In this document: in pieces, positions 1 through 5,147 of the stretch | Position numbering within the stretch: position 1 is the stretch's first letter | Layout of the letters: every line of letters starts with the position of its first letter | Source: CAZGXQ01 sp964530195 | Lineage (GTDB): Bacteria; Patescibacteriota; Minisyncoccia; Minisyncoccales; GBS-2 | Assembly: GCA_964530195.1 (NCBI GenBank) | Contig: CAZGXQ010000061.1 | Location: forward strand, 1-10,335 | Direction of reading: 5' to 3' | Length of the DNA: 10,335 nt | The notes under the pieces: generated by a model | The model's input: only the letters and a program-made list of their open reading frames with translations | What the model was told of the DNA's origin: nothing | Database searches by the model: none | Translations under genes and position numbers: made by a program

Positions 1-3000
1 TCACCATTTGTAGGCATGATGGGACCTGGTACATATCAAATTCGAGTAGTAAATGATAATGGAGTAAGCAATACTCTTAATTTCACCATTTATGAAAAGA
101 CACTTACCCTTATTTCGCCAAATGGAGGAGAAAGATGGGAAGTTGGAAAAAGGTATGAGATACGATGGAGAGCTGCTGGGGTGAAGTATGTAGATATTGT
201 GTTAGAAAGAGGCGCAACTCAAACTTATATTGCAAGAAGGGTTCCAACCGGTATTTATCATCCCTTAACAGAAACAGAGGGAAGATATTTATGGGCAATT
301 CCAACAGATATTCCCCCAGCTGATGATTACTACATTAAAATTTGGGACTCAGAAAAACTTGTGCCAAAAGATGCAAGCGATGGTCCATTTAGCATTGTTA
401 CGTCAACCCCCACTCCTTTCATTACTGTCATTTCTCCGAACGGAGGAGAAAGATGGGTTGCAGGTACATCAAACACTATATCATGGAGATCAACTGGAAT
501 AAATAAAGTGAATATTTATTTAGTGGCTTCATATGATGAAGGTGAAATACGTTGTATTTGCCCGCCCGGCTCATGCTGCTGTGAACCTTGTTGTAAACTA
601 ATTGCTTCTAATATTCCCGCTAATCTCTCCACATTTGTTTGGAACATTCCAGCTAACGAAAGACCGACCAACAAAGCAAAAATTGCTGTTGCTTCAGCTG
701 ATAGCTATCAATGTATTATCGATTACAGCGACAATTATTTCAGCATTGTTGCGCCAACTACTTCTGTTAATGTGATTTCTCCCAATGGAGGCGAAGAGTG
801 GGAAGCTGGAAAAACCTATACAATTAAGTGGTCAATGGCAAACCTCCCAAAGAGCTGGATGGCTGATGTCTATCTCGTTTGGAATGGAGGGGCATCTTCA
901 AAGTTTATTGGTTCTTCTCAAAATGCAACTGGAATAATGTACTGGAGAATTCCTTTAGATATTCAACCCCGCAATGATTACAAAATTAGAGTTGAAATTG
1001 TTCAATTACCCCGTACAGGTGAAATTCTTACTTTTGATGAAAGCGACGCGCCATTTAGCATTGTTCAACCAGCAGTTTCCATTAGGGTGCGATATCCAAA
1101 TGGAGGAGAGACTTTCACTCAGGGTTCTTATATGAGCATTTACTGGGAGACTACACATTATGGTTCTCCAGAAAATATCACTTTGGAGTTGTTAGAGGGA
1201 GGAACAAAAGTATTGACTATTGGAACTGTTAAAAACACTGGCTATTATTACTGGCAAATTCCTTCAACTGTTAAAGGAGATCTATTCAAAATAAGAGCAA
1301 AAATAAGTGATACAGTTTATGATGACAGCGATGGCAATTTCTCTATTGTTCCTCGCGCTTTCTTACTTAGCGTTTGGAAAGATCCCGCAGAAGGCGGAAC
1401 AGTGGTTTCTTTACCAAAAGGAATTGATTGCGGTTCTATTTGTTCTTCTCGTTTTCCAGCAGGAACAAAAGTTGTTTTGACCGCTAGTCCAGCTCAAGGA
1501 TATTCTTTTGTTAAATGGGTTGGTTGTGATTTTGTAGATGAAAATCAAAGATGCAACATTACTTTGAATTATGATAAAGGAATAAGAGCGTATTTTGAAA
1601 AAGTTCCAACTCTAACAATTGCTTTAGCCCCTGATACTCCCGCCTCTTCAATAATTTCTCCTGGCAACAATATTCCATTCTTGAAAGTAACTCTTTCAGC
1701 CTCAGGAGGTGACATTACAGTTTCCCAGATATCAATTGGTTCTGATTCAGAAAATGCGCCCCAAAATTTTGCTAATATAAGCGTTTATGATGGACAAACA
1801 CTGCTTGGTAGAGTTTCTTCGCTTACCAATTCGCACCCAGAAGGATATTGGTGGAGTAGTGTAAATATAACTCCAATTAAAATTGCAGACGGAATGAATA
1901 AGACCTTGACTATTACTAGCGATGTTTCGTCTTCTGCAGTTGGAACGAGAGTAAGATTGGGGATTGTTGGTATTGCTTTTATTAATCCAACTCCGCCAAA
2001 TATGATTGGTCCCCTTCCGCTTTGGGGTAATTTAATGTCAGTTTCTACTCCATTTTATACTCTTTCAGTGTACCCACAGCCAAGTGAAGGAGGAAAAATT
2101 TATGATAGTGCAATTAAATGTCCACCGTTTTGTTCTGCCCAATATCCAAAAGATTCCGAAGTAACCCTTTCTGCCATTCCAAATTATGATTACACCTTTG
2201 TTTCATGGTCAGGCTGTGATTATGTTTCTCAAGATAAATGTATAGTGAGGATGACTTCAAATAAAGAAGTGAAAGCTAATTTTGCCAAAATCCAAAAATA
2301 TACACTCTGGGTTTACAAAAATGTAAGCGGAGGAGGAACTGTAAGGAGTCAACCTTACGGAATAATTTGCGATACTCTTTGTCGTCTTACCTCTTATGAT
2401 TTTGCTCAAGGAACTGTTGTTACTCTCTTTGCTACTCCCGCCCCAGGTTATGTTTTTAAAGGATGGTCAGGAGATTGTAGCGGAACATCTACAAGCTGTA
2501 CTTTGACGATTGATAAAGAAAAGAAAGTGTATGCAACATTTGATAGACTTTCTTACACACTCACTGTAAATAAAACTCCAACAACAGGGGGTACAATTAC
2601 TTCTTTGCCATCTGGAATTAATTGCGGTTCCACTTGTTCTTTTAACTTTGCTCCAGGGACAAAAGTTACTTTAATTGCTACTCCAGCTCCAGGTTATGCA
2701 ATTATTTCTCAATCGTCTTGGTATGGGTGCGATTCAAATCCTAGTTTCAAAGAATGCATAGTTACAATGAATTCAAACAAAACAGTAAGCGTTATTTTCA
2801 CTCCTGTAACTACTCCAACCCCTACTTTGCCAGATTTGATAGTGAGTGATATCTACTATCAATCACCTTATATTTATGTGAAATATTGTAATATTGGTTC
2901 TGGTTGGAGTTCATCTGACTTTTTGATTAAATTGAGAAACAATCAAACTGGACAAGAATATGGGGGCAATGTGTTATATAGATTTAAGGTTCCTCAACCT

Positions 3001-3231
3001 GGAGAATGCAAAACCACTGGGGGATATACACCAAGCTTAATAGGATTGGCACCTGGACAATCAGCCAGCATTACAGCAATAATTGATTGGGAACAGAGAG
3101 TAAGAGAGTCAAATGAAAATAATAACGCCTTAACTAAAACTATTTCTCTTCTTTCTTTGCGCGAACTTTCTGATTGGTTAGCTGCTTTAGAGGCTGCTGC
3201 AAGAGAGCTTCAAAAATTATTAGGACTATAG
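1..3231 (+). CDS. Large modular secreted/surface protein, 5'-truncated by window edge
   Basis: The frame is open from base 1, and the first codons continue an Ig/TIG-like domain end (GTYQIRVVNDNG..), so the ATGs at 16 and 19 are probably internal and the true start lies upstream. The 1,076 visible codons read as follows. Codons 35-450 hold four repeats opening with 'SPNGGE..W' (fourth: YPNGGE) and closing with 'D.SD..FSIV', resembling the Kre9/KNH (Ser-Thr-rich GPI-anchor) family. Codons 456-534 and 686-935 hold four divergent InlB-B-like repeats, each with a C-x3-C pair and a further Cys pair. Codons 535-685 are an uncharacterised beta-rich segment. Codons 945-1050 are a CARDB-like domain ('PDLIVSDI', 'ESNENNNAL'). 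Codons 1051-1076 form an amphipathic helix. No transmembrane segment, LPXTG or catalytic motif is visible; any signal peptide would be upstream. A role in adhesion or the cell envelope is inferred. The stop lies 4 bp from the convergent rplT stop. Confidence 0.85.
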   Translation, partial: SPFVGMMGPGTYQIRVVNDNGVSNTLNFTIYEKTLTLISPNGGERWEVGKRYEIRWRAAGVKYVDIVLERGATQTYIARRVPTGIYHPLTETEGRYLWAIPTDIPPADDYYIKIWDSEKLVPKDASDGPFSIVTSTPTPFITVISPNGGERWVAGTSNTISWRSTGINKVNIYLVASYDEGEIRCICPPGSCCCEPCCKLIASNIPANLSTFVWNIPANERPTNKAKIAVASADSYQCIIDYSDNYFSIVAPTTSVNVISPNGGEEWEAGKTYTIKWSMANLPKSWMADVYLVWNGGASSKFIGSSQNATGIMYWRIPLDIQPRNDYKIRVEIVQLPRTGEILTFDESDAPFSIVQPAVSIRVRYPNGGETFTQGSYMSIYWETTHYGSPENITLELLEGGTKVLTIGTVKNTGYYYWQIPSTVKGDLFKIRAKISDTVYDDSDGNFSIVPRAFLLSVWKDPAEGGTVVSLPKGIDCGSICSSRFPAGTKVVLTASPAQGYSFVKWVGCDFVDENQRCNITLNYDKGIRAYFEKVPTLTIALAPDTPASSIISPGNNIPFLKVTLSASGGDITVSQISIGSDSENAPQNFANISVYDGQTLLGRVSSLTNSHPEGYWWSSVNITPIKIADGMNKTLTITSDVSSSAVGTRVRLGIVGIAFINPTPPNMIGPLPLWGNLMSVSTPFYTLSVYPQPSEGGKIYDSAIKCPPFCSAQYPKDSEVTLSAIPNYDYTFVSWSGCDYVSQDKCIVRMTSNKEVKANFAKIQKYTLWVYKNVSGGGTVRSQPYGIICDTLCRLTSYDFAQGTVVTLFATPAPGYVFKGWSGDCSGTSTSCTLTIDKEKKVYATFDRLSYTLTVNKTPTTGGTITSLPSGINCGSTCSFNFAPGTKVTLIATPAPGYAIISQSSWYGCDSNPSFKECIVTMNSNKTVSVIFTPVTTPTPTLPDLIVSDIYYQSPYIYVKYCNIGSGWSSSDFLIKLRNNQTGQEYGGNVLYRFKVPQPGECKTTGGYTPSLIGLAPGQSASITAIIDWEQRVRESNENNNALTKTISLLSLRELSDWLAALEAAARELQKLLGL
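103..1350 (+). repeat. Four tandem SPNGGE-type (Kre9/KNH-like) protein repeats
   Basis: Four consecutive modules of about 90-110 codons lie at roughly 103-399, 421-750, 763-1065 and 1078-1350. Each begins with (I/R)(S/Y)PNGGE and a Trp-ending strand (IRW, ISW, IKW, IYW). Each ends with an acidic D-x-S-D turn followed by FSIV. The first three also share nucleotide similarity around the NGGE..W motif (for example ggaggagaaagatggg in copies 1 and 2), which suggests tandem duplication followed by divergence. Copy 2 has a unique cysteine-rich insertion at codons 185-198. Confidence 0.8.
1366..2805 (+). repeat. Four InlB-B-like repeats with conserved Cys pairs, split 1+3
   Basis: The modules lie at about 1366-1602, 2056-2292, 2299-2550 and 2554-2805. 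The pattern is a first beta strand, 'GG.(V/I)', a C-x3-C pair, 'G(T/S).V.L.A.P', an aromatic 'F..W.GC', a fourth Cys, and a closing strand ending 'A.F' or 'V.F'. This matches the divergent InlB B-repeat type common in secreted bacterial proteins. The four Cys per module suggest two disulfides each, hence an oxidising extracytoplasmic location. The first module is separated from the other three by a different domain at 1603-2055. The last two copies share a near-identical stretch around 'ATPAPGY'. Confidence 0.75.
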
Positions 3232-3235
3232 AAAT

Positions 3236-3583
3236 TTAACTTTTTACCATTTCCAAGATTTTTTGAAAAATTTCTGGTTTTTCATTTGCTAATTGAGCTA
3301 AGATTTTTCTATTTAACTCAATTTTTTTCTCTTTTAGGGCATGAATAAATTTTGAATAAGTTATACCTTGAGCGCGACAGGCTGCATTAATTTGGGCTTG
3401 CCACTGTTTTCTTGCCAACCTCTTTTTTTCCTTCCTTGATCTATAAGCATGGGTGAAAGCATGAAGTAAAGCTTCTTTTGCCAATCTATATTTTGTTTTT
3501 CTTGACCACTTAAAACCTTTGGCAAGTTTTAACAGCCTTTTTCTTCTCTTTCTAGCAATTTTTCCTCTTTTTACTCTAACCAT
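3236..3583 (-). CDS. rplT: 50S ribosomal protein L20 (bL20)
   Basis: This 115-residue protein has the full bL20 pattern: a basic N-terminal arm (MVRVKRGKIARKRRKRLLKLAKGF), the alpha-helical 'HAFTHAYRSRKEKKR' region, and the globular C-terminal part with 'INAACRAQGITYSKFIHALK' and 'ELNRKILAQLA'. The length is normal for the family. L20 binds 23S rRNA early in 50S assembly, and in several bacteria it represses its own operon; no such operator was identified here. The ATG overlaps the rpmI stop as TAATG, so translation is probably coupled to rpmI. It is the last gene of the infC-rpmI-rplT order and meets the surface-protein gene tail to tail with 4 bp between stops. Confidence 0.97.
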   Translation of the reverse strand: MVRVKRGKIARKRRKRLLKLAKGFKWSRKTKYRLAKEALLHAFTHAYRSRKEKKRLARKQWQAQINAACRAQGITYSKFIHALKEKKIELNRKILAQLANEKPEIFQKILEMVKS

Positions 3584-3783
3584 TATTTTGGATAATAAAG
3601 AAATTTTTTAATTATTTTTGCTTCCCCTTTTGAAACCGGAACCCATTTTTTGCTTTCTCTGATTTTTTTTCCAGATTTTTTTGCCCGATAGTGATTTTGT
3701 CCAGTTACTCTTCTTAATATTTTTCCGGTTTTGGTGATTTTAAACCTTTTTAGAATTGACTTTCTGGTTTTCGCTTTACTCAT
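3583..3783 (-). CDS. rpmI: 50S ribosomal protein L35 (bL35)
   Basis: This small basic protein of 66 residues opens with MSKAKTRKSILKRFKITKTGKI and contains 'RRVTGQNHYRAKKSGK' and a 'VSKGEAKIIKKFLYY' end, all typical of bL35 (K-T-(R/K)-K-S..KRFK.T.(T/S)GK). The start ATG overlaps the infC TGA as ATGA, and its own TAA overlaps the rplT ATG as TAATG, so the three genes form a translationally coupled series. The only upstream purine run is a weak AAAGAGA about 5 nt before the start. It is a structural component of the large subunit. Confidence 0.96.
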   Translation of the reverse strand: MSKAKTRKSILKRFKITKTGKILRRVTGQNHYRAKKSGKKIRESKKWVPVSKGEAKIIKKFLYYPK

Positions 3784-4289
3784 TTTTTCTCTTTAATGAT
3801 TATAATAGTAAAACCTTTTGGTTCTTTTTTCAACTCCCCCTCTATCTTTATTGGCATTTTTCCTTTTAAAATCTCTATGAATTTTAACATTTTTTCTTTA
3901 GCAAAGTTTTCTAATCCCTTTTCCCTTCCCCTGAGCAACATTTCTATTTTTACTTTATTTCCCTGGGTCAGGAATTTTTCTACTTGATTTGCTTTTGTTT
4001 CTAAATCATGGGATGAAATATTAAAACTCAATCTGACTATTTTTACCTTACTTTCTTTTTGTTGCCCCTTTTTCTTTTTTTGTAGCCAATAAAGATACTT
4101 TCCGTAATCTATCAACTTACATACTGGAGGATCTGCTTTGTCAGTTACCTGAACCAAATCTAAGTTTTTTTCTTTTGCGATTTTTAAGGCTTCTTCCAAA
4201 GAAAAAATACCTAGATTTTTTCCCTCTTCATCAATTACCCTTACCCTTTCTGCCCTTATTTGATTGTTAACTAATATTTTCTCTGACAA
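3780..4289 (-). CDS. infC: Translation initiation factor IF-3 with a TTG start
   Basis: The product has 169 residues, a normal length for IF3. The N-domain holds 'VNNQIRAERVRVID' and 'DPPVCKLIDYGKY' (about residues 7-65). A Lys-rich linker (about 66-80) leads to the C-domain with 'KIVRLSFNISSHDLETKANQVEKFL', 'GNKVKIEMLLRGRE' and a terminal beta strand. IF3 binds the 30S subunit, prevents premature 50S joining and checks start codons. The start is TTG at 4289-4287; the codon two before it in frame is TAA, so no upstream ATG or GTG is possible. No Shine-Dalgarno is visible in the 30 nt between the tmRNA 3' end and the start. Family infC genes often use non-AUG starts for autoregulation; whether TTG serves that here is inference. 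Confidence 0.95.
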   Translation of the reverse strand: MSEKILVNNQIRAERVRVIDEEGKNLGIFSLEEALKIAKEKNLDLVQVTDKADPPVCKLIDYGKYLYWLQKKKKGQQKESKVKIVRLSFNISSHDLETKANQVEKFLTQGNKVKIEMLLRGREKGLENFAKEKMLKFIEILKGKMPIKIEGELKKEPKGFTIIIIKEKK

Positions 4290-4392
4290 TTTTTAATTTG
4301 AGAAAATTTTTAAATTTGTGGAGATGGCGAGACTCGAACTCGCGTCTGGCAGAGGTTTTTAAAAGGGTTTTTTCACAGGCTTAGTCTGGATT

Positions 4393-4404
4393 GAAAGGAG
4401 GTGA
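4393..4404 (-). other. Anti-Shine-Dalgarno-like segment inside tmRNA
   Basis: The tmRNA strand reads TCACCTCCTTTC here. This is the 3'-terminal sequence known for many bacterial 16S rRNAs (ATCACCTCCTTTC..). It lies between the second strand of the third pseudoknot's stem (ends at 4409) and that pseudoknot's distal strand (4389-4382), so it is predicted to be in a connecting, possibly single-stranded, segment. The identity is seen in the sequence; any function is inference. Confidence 0.6.
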
Positions 4405-4520
4405 GATAGGGGAGAATCCCCAGACTAGATTCTTCCCCTTATTTTAAAGAGCTGTTCCCTGCAGATTATGACACCAAAGATCAGCTAGCAGGGATTACTG
4501 ATCTTGGCGGCATTGGTAAA

Positions 4521-4553
4521 TTAAACCAATGCAGGAGCTGCCATTAAGTTGGC
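4521..4553 (-). other. tmRNA tag-peptide reading frame (predicted ANLMAAPALV)
   Basis: The resume codon is predicted as GCC at 4553-4551. It lies exactly 11 nt after the last PK1 base (4565), the same spacing as in E. coli tmRNA. Ten codons (GCC AAC TTA ATG GCA GCT then CCT GCA TTG GTT) lead to TAA at 4523-4521. That stop lies in the 7-nt loop of an 8-bp hairpin (GCATTGGT/ACCAATGC, 4510-4532), the expected place for the tag stop. The length equals the ten encoded residues of E. coli. The end ALV differs from the usual ALAA. If the resume codon were the preceding AAT, the tag would gain an N-terminal Asn. Confidence 0.8.
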
Positions 4554-4643
4554 ATTTTTTGTTTCCTCGAAATTTTAACGAGCTTCGAGGAGCTCGGCCT
4601 GCCCTTTTAAAATTACCTCTGCCATCGATTCCAATTTCATCCC

Positions 4644-4681
4644 CACAATTTATTTTAACATTTCTTTTATTTCTCTTTCCA
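4644..4681 (-). promoter_or_regulatory. Possible sigma70-type promoter for tmRNA within the smpB 3' end
   Basis: On the - strand TGGAAA (4681-4676) is followed after 18 nt by TAAAAT (4657-4652), and seven bases later comes the G that forms the mature tmRNA 5' end (4644). The -10 matches TATAAT in 5 of 6 positions and the -35 matches TTGACA in 4 of 6. The region is very A-rich, so such matches can arise by chance, and the tmRNA could instead be processed from an smpB read-through transcript. Confidence 0.25.
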
Positions 4682-5102
4682 TTTCTCTCTGAATCTCTCT
4701 TTCTTTTATTTTTTCTTTTTTGCTTTTCTTTTTTCTTCTTTTTCCAACCCCAAATTCCAATTTTATGATACCCTTTTTAGTATACACTTTTAAGGGGATT
4801 AAAGTCAAGCCCTTTTCCTTTGCCTTTCCAATTAAATACTTGATTTCTTTTTTCTTTAAGAGAAGTTTTCTGTCTCTTTGAGGATTGTAATTTGCACCAA
4901 TATTTCTTGGTTGATAAGGAGGAATATTTGCCCCAACCCAGAAAATTTCGTTATTTTTTACAATCACATAACTTCCAGCTAAATTTATTTTTCCTGTTTT
5001 TATAGATTTTACTTCTTGCCCTAGCAAAACAATTCCAGCTTCAAATTTTTCTAAGATTTCAAAATCAAAAAAAGCCTTTTTGTTTTCAGCTAAAATTTTC
5101 AT
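4650..5102 (-). CDS. smpB: SsrA-binding protein SmpB
   Basis: The product has 150 residues. The core shows the SmpB signature order: 'AENKKAFFDFEI' (5-16), 'EAGIVLLGQEVKSIKTG' (21-37), 'NLAGSYV', 'NIPPYQP', 'NPQRDRKLLLKKKEI' and 'GLTLIPLKVYTKKGIIKLEFGVGK'. SmpB binds the tRNA-like part of tmRNA and stands in for the missing anticodon arm in the ribosomal A site. The ssrA gene follows after 5 nt, which strongly supports the call. The C-terminal tail is a Lys/Glu-rich predicted helix. In alignment on the shared 'IKERE', the usual D-K-R motif is replaced by S-K-K (127-129). The ATG at 5102 has no Shine-Dalgarno; a TATAAT overlaps the start codon itself and so is unlikely to serve as its own -10. 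The gene is divergent from argS across 45 AT-rich bp. Confidence 0.96.
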   Translation of the reverse strand: MKILAENKKAFFDFEILEKFEAGIVLLGQEVKSIKTGKINLAGSYVIVKNNEIFWVGANIPPYQPRNIGANYNPQRDRKLLLKKKEIKYLIGKAKEKGLTLIPLKVYTKKGIIKLEFGVGKRRKKKSKKEKIKEREIQREMEREIKEMLK

Positions 5103-5147
5103 TATATTTTATTTTAGGACAAGTTGAGTTAAAATAAAAATTAGAAA

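Larger units (their letters stand above)
4319..4644 (-). ncRNA. ssrA: tmRNA (SsrA), about 326 nt before CCA addition
   Basis: Read on the - strand, the 5' end GGGGATG (4644-4638) pairs with CATCTCC (4326-4320) in a 7-bp acceptor stem. This includes a G3-U pair, the alanine identity element, and a discriminator A at 4319. CCA is not encoded. The T-arm GCGAG-TTCGAGT-CTCGC is adjacent. The long helix H2 joins 4602-4623 to 4348-4367 (9 bp and 11 bp). PK1 pairs CGAGCT/AGCTCG and CCTCGA/TCGAGG (4565-4596). PK2 spans about 4456-4507, its loop TCCCTGC pairing with GCAGGGA. A third pseudoknot spans 4382-4438, its loop TAGTCTGG pairing with CCAGACTA. The tag frame lies at 4553-4521 with its TAA in a hairpin loop. 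tmRNA rescues stalled ribosomes with SmpB, whose gene ends 5 nt upstream. Three pseudoknots, rather than four, were recognised. Confidence 0.96.

Noticed and set aside
3255..3285. Imperfect inverted repeat (ccaagatttttt / aaaaatttctgg) as a terminator
   Set aside because: It has several mismatches, is almost pure A/T, and lies inside the rplT coding sequence; the evidence is too weak.
4286..4290. AUU start codon for infC, as in E. coli
   Set aside because: The ATT here is out of frame with IF3 and leads to a stop after seven codons. Only the TTG is in frame.
4319..4350. Possible isolated tRNA (T-arm plus acceptor 3' strand)
   Set aside because: No anticodon arm lies within tRNA distance. 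The matching acceptor 5' strand is at 4638-4644, and the pseudoknots and tag frame fit tmRNA.
4393..4404. GAAAGGAGGTGA on the + strand as a ribosome binding site
   Set aside because: No ATG, GTG or TTG follows at a suitable distance in an extended + strand frame. The sequence belongs to the tmRNA on the other strand.
4529..4768. Open frame of 79 codons on the + strand
   Set aside because: It is antisense to tmRNA and the smpB 3' end. Its Phe/Leu/Ser-rich composition simply mirrors the Lys/Glu codons of SmpB.
5103..5147. Divergent promoter pair between smpB and argS
   Set aside because: TATAAT- and TAAAAT-like strings occur, but none has an acceptable -35 at 16-18 nt. In 45 bp of AT-rich DNA they are expected by chance.
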